Source: Streptomyces fodineus (GTDB taxonomy: Bacteria > Actinomycetota > Actinomycetes > Streptomycetales > Streptomycetaceae). From it: 64,000 nt of DNA. Position 1 is the first letter of the stretch. Each line of letters starts with the position of its first letter. The notes under the pieces are model-generated. The model made no database searches and had not been told where the DNA came from. It worked only from the letters and a program-made list of their open reading frames with translations. The DNA lies in NCBI RefSeq assembly GCF_001735805.1, contig NZ_CP017248.1, positions 1,426,001 through 1,490,000 on the forward strand, given 5' to 3'. Made by a program: the position numbers and the translations under genes. Below, one piece after another: positions 41,447 to 49,982 of the stretch.

Positions 41447-42634
41447 CTAGTGCCTCTCGACCAGCACCGCGCTGCCCTGCCCCACGCCCACGCACATGGT
41501 CGCAAGACCCCGCTCCGCGCCCGTGCGCCGCATCCGGTGCAGCAGGGTCGTCAGGATGCGGGCGCCGGAACAGCCGAGGGGATGGCCGAGGGCGATGGCG
41601 CCGCCGGTCGGGTTGACCAGGTCCGGGTCGATGCCCAACTGGTCGACGCAGGCCAGGGCCTGGGCGGCGAACGCCTCGTTGAACTCGGCCTCCTGGACGT
41701 CACCGATGTCCCAGCCGGCCCGGGCGAGCGCCTTGCGGGTGGCGGGGACCGGGCCGATGCCCATCACGTCCGGGTGGACCCCGGCGGAGGCACCCGCGAC
41801 ATAGCGGCCGAGGGACTCCAGGCCCAGCTCGTTCAGCGCCTCCTCGCTGACCAGCAGCAGCCCGGCCGCGCCGTCGTTCATCGGCGAGGCGTTGCCGGCG
41901 GTGACGGTGCCGCCCTGGCGGAAGACCGGCTTCAGCCGCGACAGCTTCTCCAGCGAGGTGTCCTCGCGCACGCACTCGTCCTGCTCGACCACGATGCCGT
42001 CCGGGCGCTCCACGGGCAGGAGTTCGTCGTCGAAGTGGCCGTTCTTCCGTGCGGCGGCGGCCAGTTGGTGGCTGCGCAGCGCGAACGCGTCCTGGCGGGC
42101 ACGGGAGATGCCGTACCGCTCGGCGACCTCCTCGGCGGTCTCGCCCATGGAGAGCAGGCCGTGCAGCTCCTTCATCGCCGGGTTGACCAGGCGCCAGCCG
42201 AGCCGGGTGTCGTAGGTCTCGATGCGCTGCGGCAGCGCCTCGTCGGGGCGTGGCAGCACGAAGGGGGCGCGGCTCATGGACTCGGAGCCGCCCGCGATCA
42301 CGATCTCGGCCTCGCCGGCGGCGACGGTGCGGGCGGCGGCGGTGACCGCTTCGAGACCGGAGGCGCACAGCCGGTTGACGGTGGCACCGGGTACGGACTC
42401 GGGCAGCCCGGCGAGCAGGGCGGCCATACGGGCGACGTTGCGGTTGTCCTCGCCCGCCTGGTTGGCCGCGCCCCAGTAGACGTCGTCGATCCGGGCCGGG
42501 TCGAGCCCGGGCACCTCGGCCACCAGCCGGCGGATCACGGTCGCCGCCATGTCGTCGGGCCGGACGGCGGACAGGGCTCCGCGCAGTTTGCCGATGGGGG
42601 TGCGGCGGGCGGCCGCGAAGTGGACGGGACGCAC
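41447..42634 (-). CDS. Acetyl-CoA acetyltransferase (thiolase)
   Basis: A 395-aa thiolase with the nucleophile Cys in NRLCASGLEAVTAAA (about residue 90), the GGSESMSRAP motif, His in NEAFAAQALA/NPTGGAIALGHPLGCSG and the second Cys in MCVGVGQG near the C-terminus. It cleaves or condenses 3-ketoacyl-CoA in degradation or PHB/PaaJ-type routes. GTG at 42634 was chosen because AGGAG precedes it. Divergent from the lipase-like gene across an operator-bearing region. Confidence 0.9.
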   Translation of the reverse strand: MRPVHFAAARRTPIGKLRGALSAVRPDDMAATVIRRLVAEVPGLDPARIDDVYWGAANQAGEDNRNVARMAALLAGLPESVPGATVNRLCASGLEAVTAAARTVAAGEAEIVIAGGSESMSRAPFVLPRPDEALPQRIETYDTRLGWRLVNPAMKELHGLLSMGETAEEVAERYGISRARQDAFALRSHQLAAAARKNGHFDDELLPVERPDGIVVEQDECVREDTSLEKLSRLKPVFRQGGTVTAGNASPMNDGAAGLLLVSEEALNELGLESLGRYVAGASAGVHPDVMGIGPVPATRKALARAGWDIGDVQEAEFNEAFAAQALACVDQLGIDPDLVNPTGGAIALGHPLGCSGARILTTLLHRMRRTGAERGLATMCVGVGQGSAVLVERH

Positions 42635-42716
42635 GGCTTCGACTCCTGACCTACGACCGGTCGACGACACTGTCGATCGGCGGACCACACGGGGACACAT
42701 GACAGCACCACTTAAT

Positions 42717-42727
42717 TAGCACTGCTA
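42717..42727. promoter_or_regulatory. TAGCA-C-TGCTA palindrome, TetR-type operator
   Basis: A perfect 11-bp palindrome in the AT-rich divergent region between thiolase and hydrolase genes, next to a -10-like TATAGT (minus strand) at about 42736-42741. TetR-type regulators of fatty-acid use often bind such sites. No regulator gene is adjacent. Confidence 0.5.
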
Positions 42728-42801
42728 GTTTTAGACTATAGACCTCGGACCGGCCCGCTGGGAAGATCCCCCGGAGCCTGACCGACTCACCCGGAGGAGA
42801 C

Positions 42802-43611
42802 ATGCCCCACGTGCGTGAGCACATCCTCGACGGCACCCGAGGCTCCATCGCCGTACACGAATGGCCGCACCCGGCACCGAGATATCTGGCCCTGGTGGTG
42901 CACGGATACGCCGAGCACGCGGGCCGGTACGACGAGCTCGCCACCGTCCTCACCGGGCACGGGGCGGCCGTGTACGCGCCCGATCACATCGGGCACGGCA
43001 GGTCGGCGGGGGAACGGGTGCTGATCGAGGACTTCGAGGACGTGGTCACCGATGTGCACGGCGTGGCGGACCTCGCCCGGGCCGCGCACTCCGGCCTGCC
43101 GCTCGTCCTCGTCGGCCACTCCATGGGCGGACTGATCTCCGCCCGCTACGCCCAGCGGTACGGCGGCGAACTGAGCGCTCTGATCCTGTCCGGGCCGGTG
43201 ATCGGCGCCTGGGAGCTGCCGGGGCGGCTGCTGGCCCTCCCGGAGATCCCGGACACCCCGGTCAGCCCGGCCGCGCTCTCCCGGGACCCGGCCGTCGGTG
43301 CCGCCTACGCCGCCGATCCGCTGGTGTGGCACGGGCCCATGAAGCGGCCGACCGTGGAGGCGTTCGCACGGACCCTCCAGACCGTCGCCCGGAGCGGTGA
43401 CGTGGGCGCGCTGCCGCTGCTGTGGCTGCACGGCGACGACGACCGCCTGGTGCCGCTGCCCGGCAGCCGGACCGGCGTGGAGCGGCTGGCCGGCGGCCGG
43501 CTCACCGAACGGATCTTCGCCGGGGCGCGGCACGAGGTGTTCCACGAGACCGGCAGGAAGGAGGCCTTCGCGGAGGTGCTCCGCTTCCTGGATCTGGTGC
43601 TGCCGCGCTGA
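42802..43611 (+). CDS. Alpha/beta-hydrolase, monoacylglycerol lipase-like
   Basis: A 269-aa serine hydrolase of the lysophospholipase/monoglyceride-lipase group: VVHGYAEHAGRYDELATVL near the N-terminus, DHIGHGRS, nucleophile GHSMGG (about residue 113), Asp in HGDDDRLVP and His in ARHEVFHET. It likely releases fatty acids from monoacylglycerols or lysolipids, which would feed the divergent acyl-CoA ligase and thiolase. GGAGGAG precedes the ATG. Confidence 0.88.
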   Translation: MPHVREHILDGTRGSIAVHEWPHPAPRYLALVVHGYAEHAGRYDELATVLTGHGAAVYAPDHIGHGRSAGERVLIEDFEDVVTDVHGVADLARAAHSGLPLVLVGHSMGGLISARYAQRYGGELSALILSGPVIGAWELPGRLLALPEIPDTPVSPAALSRDPAVGAAYAADPLVWHGPMKRPTVEAFARTLQTVARSGDVGALPLLWLHGDDDRLVPLPGSRTGVERLAGGRLTERIFAGARHEVFHETGRKEAFAEVLRFLDLVLPR

Positions 43612-43703
43612 TCAGGCGCGTTTGCACCCCCGCAGCATGGATACCCGCGCCCCGGAACCGAAGGCAACACAACGGACGACGGAAGGAAAGGAGCGAGGGG
43701 CTC

Positions 43704-44189
43704 ATGACCGTGGTGAAGAGCACTCTCCCCGAGCAGGCACTCCGTGTCACCGGCAGCGCGCTGCAGGACACGCTGGTCGACCTGCTCGGGCTGTCGCTCA
43801 TCGGCAAGCAGGCGCACTGGAACATCGTGGGACCGCGGTTCCGCTCGATCCACTTCCAGCTGGACGAGGTGGTCGCGACGGCACGGAACTTCTCCGACAC
43901 CGTCGCCGAACGCGCCGCCGCGCTGGGCGTCCCGCCGGACGGCCGGCCGGAGACCATCGCCGCGACCTTCGCGCTGCCCGGCGCCAAGGACGGCTGGCTG
44001 CGCGACACCGAGGTCGTCGATCTGATGGTCTCGGCGCTGCGGGAGGCCATCGGGCGGCTGCGCGAACGGATCGCCGCCACCGAGAAGCCCGATCCGGTCA
44101 CCCAGGACCTGATGATGTCCATCACCGCCGAGCTGGAGAAGCAGCACTGGATGTTCCAGGCCGAGAACTGGCCGCGCGACGACACATGA
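43704..44189 (+). CDS. dps: Dps-family ferritin-like protein
   Basis: A 161-aa four-helix-bundle protein that stores iron and protects DNA. The inter-subunit ferroxidase residues appear in IGKQAHWNIVGPRFRSIHFQ followed by LDEVVATARNFSDTVAERAA: His31- and His43-type histidines, then Asp. ELEKQHWMFQAENWPRD closes the last helix. GGAAAGGAG lies upstream. Probably stress-induced; first of three same-strand genes with DUF3140 and an HhH-GPD protein. Confidence 0.88.
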   Translation: MTVVKSTLPEQALRVTGSALQDTLVDLLGLSLIGKQAHWNIVGPRFRSIHFQLDEVVATARNFSDTVAERAAALGVPPDGRPETIAATFALPGAKDGWLRDTEVVDLMVSALREAIGRLRERIAATEKPDPVTQDLMMSITAELEKQHWMFQAENWPRDDT

Positions 44190-44226
44190 CCGGGGCCGGT
44201 GACACCGTAGGCGAAAGGGGAAACCC

Positions 44227-44559
44227 ATGGCCGACTCCCTCGAACTCGACGCGTTGTGGGAGGACTTCCACCGCGTGGTCAACATGACCTCGGCGGAGCT
44301 GGCGGACTGGCTGAGGGTGCGGGACGCCGGCGAGGTGACCGAGCCGCTGCCCGATCAGGCGGGTCCACCGACCGGTCAGCATGTCCTCGCGATCCTCCAG
44401 AAGCGCCGCATGGACCTCACCGACGACGACCTGCGTGTGATGCGGGAGGTCGTGGACACCGTCGGTGACCTGGTGGACATGGAGGAGGAGCCCGAGGCCG
44501 AGGACACCCGCAGCCGGCACCGGCTGATGTCGCTGGGCCACGATCCGCTCAAGCCCTAG
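44227..44559 (+). CDS. DUF3140-domain protein
   Basis: A 110-aa acidic protein: LWEDFHRVVNMTSAELADWL, then QHVLAILQKRRMDLTDDDLR and a late RSRHRLMSLGHDPLK. This is the DUF3140 layout, of unknown function, common beside stress and DNA-protection genes in actinobacteria. GAAAGGGGAAA precedes the ATG. 37 nt after dps. Confidence 0.8.
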   Translation: MADSLELDALWEDFHRVVNMTSAELADWLRVRDAGEVTEPLPDQAGPPTGQHVLAILQKRRMDLTDDDLRVMREVVDTVGDLVDMEEEPEAEDTRSRHRLMSLGHDPLKP

Positions 44560-44586
44560 CCCGACCCCAGCCCCGGAGCCGTAGCC

Positions 44587-45234
44587 ATGAACCGCGACGA
44601 ACGTGTCGTACGAGAACTGCTCTCGGAGTACGGGCGGACCTACGCCGAGGAGGCGGGCATCAGGCTGAAGGACACCCCGCAGCCGCTGTACCGGCTGCTC
44701 GTGCTGGCCCTGCTGCTCAGCGCCCGGATCCGCGCCTCGGTCGCGGTGGCCGCCGCGCAGGCGCTGCACGAGGACCACCTCGACAGCCCGCGCCGGATGG
44801 CCGACGCCGACTGGCAGCAGCGGGTGGACGCGCTCGGCCGCGGTGGCTACCGGCGCTACGACGAGCGCACCGCCACCCAACTCGGCGACGGCGCGGAGCT
44901 GTTGCTGGACCGCTGGGGCGGCGATCTGCGCCGGCTGCACGAGGAGGCGCACGGCGACACCGGCGAACTCAAGCGGCTGCTCCAGGAGGAGCCGGGGGTC
45001 GGCCCGGCCGGCGCCGACATCTTCCTGCGCGAAGCCCAGCGCGTGTGGCCGGAAGTCGCGCCCTATCTGGACGGCAAAGCGCTCTCCGGGGCGCAGCGGC
45101 TCGGCCTGCCGAAGGACCCCGGCAAGCTCGCCGAACTCGCCGGGAAGTCCGAACCGGCGGTGCTGGCCGCCGCGTTGGTGCGCGCCGCGCTCGACAAGGA
45201 GGTGGCCGAAGACTGTCTGCGCCGCGCGGCATGA
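44587..45234 (+). CDS. HhH-GPD DNA-glycosylase-like (endonuclease III fold) protein
   Basis: A 215-aa helical protein resembling EndoIII-like glycosylases. LVLALLLSARIRASVAVAAA aligns with the substrate-recognition helices and LLQEEPGVGPAGADIFLREA with the helix-hairpin-helix and following catalytic region, where Asp of GADIF could be the GPD Asp; the usual Lys is not obvious, and no C-terminal Fe-S cysteines are present. So it may bind DNA rather than cleave it. 27 nt downstream of DUF3140, likely a stress operon. Confidence 0.75.
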   Translation: MNRDERVVRELLSEYGRTYAEEAGIRLKDTPQPLYRLLVLALLLSARIRASVAVAAAQALHEDHLDSPRRMADADWQQRVDALGRGGYRRYDERTATQLGDGAELLLDRWGGDLRRLHEEAHGDTGELKRLLQEEPGVGPAGADIFLREAQRVWPEVAPYLDGKALSGAQRLGLPKDPGKLAELAGKSEPAVLAAALVRAALDKEVAEDCLRRAA

Positions 45235-45282
45235 TCGTGTCAGACTGCTGCTCGCATTCGGCGGGGAGTGAAGGAGCAGCAC

Positions 45283-46083
45283 GTGACGGGGACGGAACCG
45301 GCCGCACAGTACATCGACACCACACGGCCGCATCCGGCCAGGGTGTACGACTGGTTCCTGGGCGGCAAGGACAACTACCCCGTCGACGAGCGACTGGGCC
45401 GGCAGATCGCGGCCGTGGACGGGGGTGGCGCGCCGCGGGCCGCACGCGCCAACCGGGCGTTCATGCACCGGGTCACGCGGGCGCTCGCCGAGGACGGCGT
45501 CCGCCAGTTCCTGGACGTCGGCACCGGCATACCGACCGAGCCGAACCTGCACCAGATCGCCCAGTCGGTGGCGCCCGACGCACGGGTGGTCTACGTCGAC
45601 AACGACCCCATCGTGCTGGCCCACGCGGGCGCGCTGCTGCGCGGCACGCCCGAGGGCGTGACGGAGTACGCGCAGGCCGACGCCCGCGAACCGCACGCCA
45701 TCCTCGAACAGGCCGCCCACGTCCTGGACTTCCCCCGTCCGGTGGCCCTGTCCCTGATCGCGCTGCTGCACTTCGTCGCCGACGAGGACGGCGCCCACGA
45801 GCTGGTGTCGGCCCTTGTCGACGCGCTGGCGCCGGGCAGTTGTCTGGTGCTGTCGATGATGACGGCCGACTTCGAACCGGAGAACGTCGAGAAGGGCATC
45901 GCCGCGTACGCGGCCGGCGGGGTGACCCTGGTCGCGCGCTCCCGCGCCGAGGTGGCCGCCTTCTTCAGGGGACTGGAGCTGCTGGAGCCGGGCGTCGTAC
46001 CGGTCGACGCCTGGCGCCCCGCCGAGGCGCCGGACGGCGCGGGCCCGGTCTCCCTGTACGGCGCGGTGGGCCGCAAACGCTGA
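45283..46083 (+). CDS. SAM-dependent methyltransferase (PF04672 type), copy 1
   Basis: A 266-aa methyltransferase of a family abundant in actinobacteria. Features: HPARVYDWFLGGKDNYPVDE near the N-terminus, SAM loop QFLDVGTGIPTEPNLH, VVYVDNDPIVLAHA and the late FFRGLELLEPGVVPVDAWRP. AAGGAG 6 nt before GTG at 45283 sets the start; GTG at 45268 is possible. Substrate unknown. A paralog lies at 49983-50792. Confidence 0.85.
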   Translation: MTGTEPAAQYIDTTRPHPARVYDWFLGGKDNYPVDERLGRQIAAVDGGGAPRAARANRAFMHRVTRALAEDGVRQFLDVGTGIPTEPNLHQIAQSVAPDARVVYVDNDPIVLAHAGALLRGTPEGVTEYAQADAREPHAILEQAAHVLDFPRPVALSLIALLHFVADEDGAHELVSALVDALAPGSCLVLSMMTADFEPENVEKGIAAYAAGGVTLVARSRAEVAAFFRGLELLEPGVVPVDAWRPAEAPDGAGPVSLYGAVGRKR

Positions 46084-46093
46084 GGCGCACCCG

Positions 46094-46525
46094 GGGTCAC
46101 CTCTCGCCGAGCGGGAACACACCGGCGGTGCGCCACACCGCGAAGACGGCCGCCCGCCACGGCCGCCGTCACTGACCCCCCGCCCCGGCGGACCCCGGCG
46201 CGGATCTCGACGGCGTCGGCCGCAAGCCCTGACACCAGCCCGCCCGCACCTCCCAACCGTGCGCCGCATCGCGAAGGCGGCTGCCACCCGGCCGCCGTCC
46301 CAGACCGTAACCTCCAACCCGCGCCCAGGCGGACCACGACGGCTCGGCCGCACAACCTGACACCAGCCCGCCCTCACTCCGCCCCGAGCGGGAACACCGC
46401 CCGCACCCCACACCGCGAAAGCGCCTGCCACCCCAGCCGCCATCCCAGACCGTAACCTCCAACCCGCGCCCAGCCCCATGCGGGCCTCGGCGGCGCCGGC
46501 CGCACACACAGACACCAGTCCGCAC
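46094..46525 (-). repeat. Decayed tandem array of the adjacent kinase 3' end
   Basis: Non-coding 0.43 kb made of three degenerate units. GACACCAG[CT]C recurs at 46231, 46359 and 46511; GCGGGAACAC at 46111, 46388 and (inside the kinase gene) 46540; a 25-bp block is identical at 46303-46327 and 46448-46472. Minus-strand translation of units resembles the kinase tail GLEVTVSDDGRGGSRLPDAA, and 46197-46223 matches the kinase 25/27. I read it as successive partial duplications of the gene's 3' end that then decayed. Confidence 0.75.
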
Positions 46526-47689
46526 TCACCCCTCCCCCAGCGGGAACACCGCGCGCACCTCCCAGCCGGGCCCCGTGCGTCGTCCCGCATGCAGGGTGCC
46601 GCCCAGGGCGGTGACCCGTTCGGCCAGGCCGACCAGGCCGAAGCCGCCGCCGTGCGCCGCGTCGGGGAGGCGGCTGCCGCCGCGGCCGTCGTCGCTGACC
46701 GTCACCTCGAGGCCGCCCCGGGCCCGGCGCAGCCCGACGCGGATCTCGGCGGCGTCGGCCGCGTGCCGTCGTACGTTGGTCAGCGCCTCCTGCACCACGC
46801 GGAAGGCCGCCGCCTGTACCTCGTGCGGGACCTCGGCGTCGGAGAGGGCCGGGGCGCGGTCGAGGACGACCTTCTGTCCGGGGGCCGGGAAGCGGTCGGC
46901 CAGTTCGGCGACGGCCGCGAGATCGCCGACCGGGCGGTGGCCGCCGCTCTCGGCGCCGGTGTCGCGCAGCACACCGACCGTGCGGCGCATCGACGCCAGC
47001 GCCTCGGTCGCCGCCCGCTCGATGCCGGCGAGAACGGGGTCCAGCTCAGCGGGCCGGTCGGCCGCCATCATGCGGGCCACCTGGGTCTGCACCAGGATCC
47101 CGGTGACATGGTGGGCGACGAAGTCGTGCAGGTCGGCGGCGATGGCCAGGCGCTCGGTGCGGCGGGTCTCGCCGACGGCGACGGCGCGCCGGTAGTCCAG
47201 CGAGCGCAGATAGCCCGCGAGGCCCGCCACGACACCGACCAGGAGCAGCCCGACCGCGATGAAACCGAACGTGTCGTCCGGCACGGACCGGCCCGTCCGC
47301 AACGGCGTCGCGAGCAGTGCCACCGCGTCGAGCAGTGCGCAGCCGGCCGCCCGGTGCGGCGGGCAGTGCCGTACGGCGACGAACAGCAGGCACAGCAGGG
47401 CGACGACCTCGCCCGGCCCGAACGGGGCGGTCCGGCCGGTCAGCAGGGTGCCGGCCGTGTAGAGGCCGGACAGCACGGCGGGTACGGCGGTACGGATCTC
47501 CGGGCCGAGCCAGGCGGGCCGCCGGGCGGCCGGCCACAGCACCGCGGCGAATGCGGCGAGCAGCACGATCGTCACCGGCCACACGCTGCGGCCCGCGCCG
47601 CCGGTGGAGAGGACGTCGAGGACACCGGCCACGAGCAGCACGCCGACGGCGAAGCCCCGCAGGCAGCCCTGGGGGGAGACGGACTTCAT
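46526..47689 (-). CDS. NarL-type sensor histidine kinase
   Basis: A 387-aa kinase with about five or six N-terminal membrane segments (GFAVGVLLVAGVLDVL through VGLLLVGVVAGLAGYL), no periplasmic domain of note, the HisKA_3 box ERLAIAADLHDFVAHHVTGI with phospho-His (DLHD) and ATPase motifs EALTNVRRHA, VSDDGRGG and GFGLVGLAERV. ATG at 47689 chosen because TACCGT lies 7 nt upstream (leaderless); GTG at 47698 is possible. The partner is probably the LuxR-type regulator at 48264. Its 3' end is repeated downstream. Confidence 0.85.
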   Translation of the reverse strand: MKSVSPQGCLRGFAVGVLLVAGVLDVLSTGGAGRSVWPVTIVLLAAFAAVLWPAARRPAWLGPEIRTAVPAVLSGLYTAGTLLTGRTAPFGPGEVVALLCLLFVAVRHCPPHRAAGCALLDAVALLATPLRTGRSVPDDTFGFIAVGLLLVGVVAGLAGYLRSLDYRRAVAVGETRRTERLAIAADLHDFVAHHVTGILVQTQVARMMAADRPAELDPVLAGIERAATEALASMRRTVGVLRDTGAESGGHRPVGDLAAVAELADRFPAPGQKVVLDRAPALSDAEVPHEVQAAAFRVVQEALTNVRRHAADAAEIRVGLRRARGGLEVTVSDDGRGGSRLPDAAHGGGFGLVGLAERVTALGGTLHAGRRTGPGWEVRAVFPLGEG

Positions 47690-47696
47690 GCCGATC

Positions 47697-47702
47697 ACGG
47701 TA
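47697..47702 (-). promoter_or_regulatory. -10 box TACCGT of the kinase gene
   Basis: TACCGT on the minus strand, 7 nt before ATG 47689; leaderless geometry. Confidence 0.35.
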
Positions 47703-47847
47703 GACGCGGCCGGGCCCGGCGGGATCGGCCGAACGGCCGAGGCGCACGGCCCGCATCATGGCCGTACGGCCGAGGCGCGGGCCCGCGGGCATGGGCGAGG
47801 GTGAGGGGAGACCACAGGTCATCCCCTCGCCCTTTCAGGAGAACGCG

Positions 47848-48216
47848 ATGTGGAGCAGGTTCGTCATCGGGATCATCGGCAGTGCCGTCGCCGTCACCGT
47901 GCTCGGGGCCGTCGGCACCCATGTGATCGCCGACCCCGAGTCCACCTCGCGCCTGGACGTGGACAGCACGGTGAACGTCGGCGGGCAGAAGGCGCTCGCC
48001 GCGGACGTCGTCGAGAGCCGCACCGAGCACAGGTACCACCCGCTGCCGTGGGTCGGCACCAAGCTCTCCGGCGTCACCTGCCCGACCGGTCTGAAGGCCG
48101 TCGCCGGGGCGAGCATCACCTGTACGGGCAGGAAGCCCGACGGCTCGGCCGTCCGCATCCCCGTCCGGGTACGCCGGGCCACGGACTCGACCGTGACCTG
48201 GATCTTCGACCGCTGA
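47848..48216 (+). CDS. DUF4333-type exported or membrane-anchored protein
   Basis: A 122-aa protein with one N-terminal hydrophobic segment (FVIGIIGSAVAVTVLGAVGT) and an outer domain with two cysteines: GVTCPTGLKAVAGASITCTG, matching the DUF4333 pattern of mycobacterial and streptomycete secreted proteins. AGGAGA lies 5 nt before the ATG. It lies between kinase and regulator, divergent from the kinase, so it may be a sensor accessory or target of that system. Confidence 0.75.
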   Translation: MWSRFVIGIIGSAVAVTVLGAVGTHVIADPESTSRLDVDSTVNVGGQKALAADVVESRTEHRYHPLPWVGTKLSGVTCPTGLKAVAGASITCTGRKPDGSAVRIPVRVRRATDSTVTWIFDR

Positions 48217-48263
48217 CAGGCACGGGCCGCCGGGACCGGCCGGCCCCGCCGCACCCCTGAGGC

Positions 48264-48962
48264 ATGATGCCGTCCATGAGCACCCCCACCCCCAGCGCCC
48301 CGCCCATCCGGGTCCTGATCGCCGACGACCAGATGATGGTCCGCACCGGCTTCCGGTTCTTCCTGGACGCGCAGCCCGACATCACCGTGGCCGGTGAGGC
48401 CGCCGACGGCGAGGAGGCGGTGGCGCTGGCCCGCCGGCTGCGGCCGGACGTGTGCCTGCTGGACATCCGGATGCCGAAGCTGGACGGCCTGGCCGCGACC
48501 CGGCTGCTGGCCGGGCCGGAGGTGACCGACCCGCTGCGGGTGGTGGTGGTCACCACCTTCGACCTGGACGAGTACGTGTACGGGGCGCTGCGCGGCGGTG
48601 CCTGCGGCTTTCTGCTGAAGGACTCCGGGCCGACGCTGCTGGCGGAGGCGGTCCGTGCCGCCGCGGCCGGTGACTCGCTGGTCTCCCCGTCGGTCACCGT
48701 ACGGCTGCTCAGGCACCTGACGGAGCCCGAGCGCACGGCCCGGCCCGCCCCGGTGACGGAGCCGCTGACCGACCGGGAACTGGACGTCGTCCGGCTGGTC
48801 GCGGTCGGCCGGACCAACGCCGAGATCGCAGCCGGGCTGTACGTCTCCCTGTCCACGGTGAAGACGCACCTGTCCAGCGTGCAGCTGAAGCTGGCGGCGC
48901 GGAACCGGGTCGAGATCGCGGCCTGGGCGTGGCGGCACGGATACGTCCGCCCGGGCAGCTGA
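48264..48962 (+). CDS. LuxR/NarL-type response regulator
   Basis: A 232-aa regulator: receiver with VLIADDQMMVR, phosphorylated Asp in VCLLDIRMPKLDGL and Lys in GFLLKDSGP; C-terminal LuxR helix-turn-helix LTDRELDVVRLVAVGRTNAE and VSLSTVKTHLSSVQLKLAAR. It most likely receives phosphate from the kinase at 46526-47689. ATGs at 48264, 48267 and 48276 compete; TGAGG suits the later ones. Confidence 0.87.
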   Translation: MMPSMSTPTPSAPPIRVLIADDQMMVRTGFRFFLDAQPDITVAGEAADGEEAVALARRLRPDVCLLDIRMPKLDGLAATRLLAGPEVTDPLRVVVVTTFDLDEYVYGALRGGACGFLLKDSGPTLLAEAVRAAAAGDSLVSPSVTVRLLRHLTEPERTARPAPVTEPLTDRELDVVRLVAVGRTNAEIAAGLYVSLSTVKTHLSSVQLKLAARNRVEIAAWAWRHGYVRPGS

Positions 48963-48963
48963 G

Positions 48964-49818
48964 TTACAGGCCGAGGACGCGGGAGACGGTCCGCAGCACG
49001 CCGTTGTCTTTGTTGGACGGGGCGAGGTGGCGGGCCCGGCGTACGACCTCCGGGTGGGCGTTCGCCATGGCGAAGGACCAGTCGGCGGCGTCGAGCATCT
49101 CCAGGTCGTTGAGGTAGTCGCCGAAGACCATGGTCTGCGCGGGTGTGATGCCGAGCGCCCGCTGGAGGCCGCGCAGCGCGGTGCCCTTGTTGGCGGTGCG
49201 GTTCATCACGTCCACCCAGTGCTCGCCGGAGACGACGACCTGGTGGGTACCGGCGAACGCGTCGAGGGCGGGGGCGGTGGAGTGCTCGGCGGCTCCGAAA
49301 TCGAACAGCGCGACCTTGATCACGTCGTCGTCGACGGCGGTGAGATCCTCGACGATCCGGTGCTCGACGTAGTACTTGCGCACCTCCGTGAGGAACGCCT
49401 CGTCGGTCCGCTCGACGTAGGCGGCCCGCTTGCCGCACACCACGGCACCGACGTCCACGCCGCCGGCGACCAGCCGCCGTACCGTCCGCGCGATGTCCGC
49501 GGGCACGGACGGCTCGAGGGTGTCGGAGCTCAGCTCCACGCCGTCGCGGACCACGTACGTGCCGTTCTCCGCGATGAACACCATGCCCTCGGCGACCTCG
49601 GCGAACTGCCGTGCCAGGGTGGCGTACTGGCGGCCGCTCGCCGGACTGAACAGCACGCCCCGCCGACGCAGTTCGGTGAGCATGGGCCACAGCCCGTCGG
49701 GGATCCGCTGGGCGTCGTCCAGCAGCGTGCCGTCCATGTCGGTGACGATCAGCCGGATGTCGGCGGGGCCCGCGGGCAGGCCGGGGACGTCGAGGAGGGG
49801 CGCGGGCGTGGCGGGCAT
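48964..49818 (-). CDS. Cof-type HAD hydrolase
   Basis: A 284-aa HAD-IIB phosphatase: motif I LIVTDMDGTLLDD (about residue 24), motif II LFSPASGRQ, motif III Lys in NRTANKGTALRGLQ and motif IV VFGDYLNDLEML with the following AMANAHPEV. Typical of sugar-phosphate or flavin/pyridoxal-phosphate phosphatases. It converges closely (1 bp) with the response regulator. Confidence 0.86.
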   Translation of the reverse strand: MPATPAPLLDVPGLPAGPADIRLIVTDMDGTLLDDAQRIPDGLWPMLTELRRRGVLFSPASGRQYATLARQFAEVAEGMVFIAENGTYVVRDGVELSSDTLEPSVPADIARTVRRLVAGGVDVGAVVCGKRAAYVERTDEAFLTEVRKYYVEHRIVEDLTAVDDDVIKVALFDFGAAEHSTAPALDAFAGTHQVVVSGEHWVDVMNRTANKGTALRGLQRALGITPAQTMVFGDYLNDLEMLDAADWSFAMANAHPEVVRRARHLAPSNKDNGVLRTVSRVLGL

Positions 49819-49982
49819 GTCCTGCTTCCGGTCGGGGACGGCGTACCGGTCCAGTGTTCCTCATGCGCCTGAACGTCCCGGAACGGCCCCGAACCGCCCG
49901 CGGTGTGCGTTTCCCGGGACAGCGCGATCAACGGGCGGCACAATGACGGCGGAGGACCGACAACCGGCAGAAGGGCGGCGAC

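Noticed and set aside
46094..46525. Possible CRISPR array
   Set aside because: Repeats are imperfect, of unequal period (128-152 bp) and derived from the adjacent kinase gene; there are no regular short spacers or cas genes.
44122..46590. 822-codon minus-strand open frame
   Set aside because: It lies antisense to clear genes (DUF3140, HhH protein, methyltransferase) and is a GC-driven shadow; only its last part overlaps the real kinase-derived repeat array.
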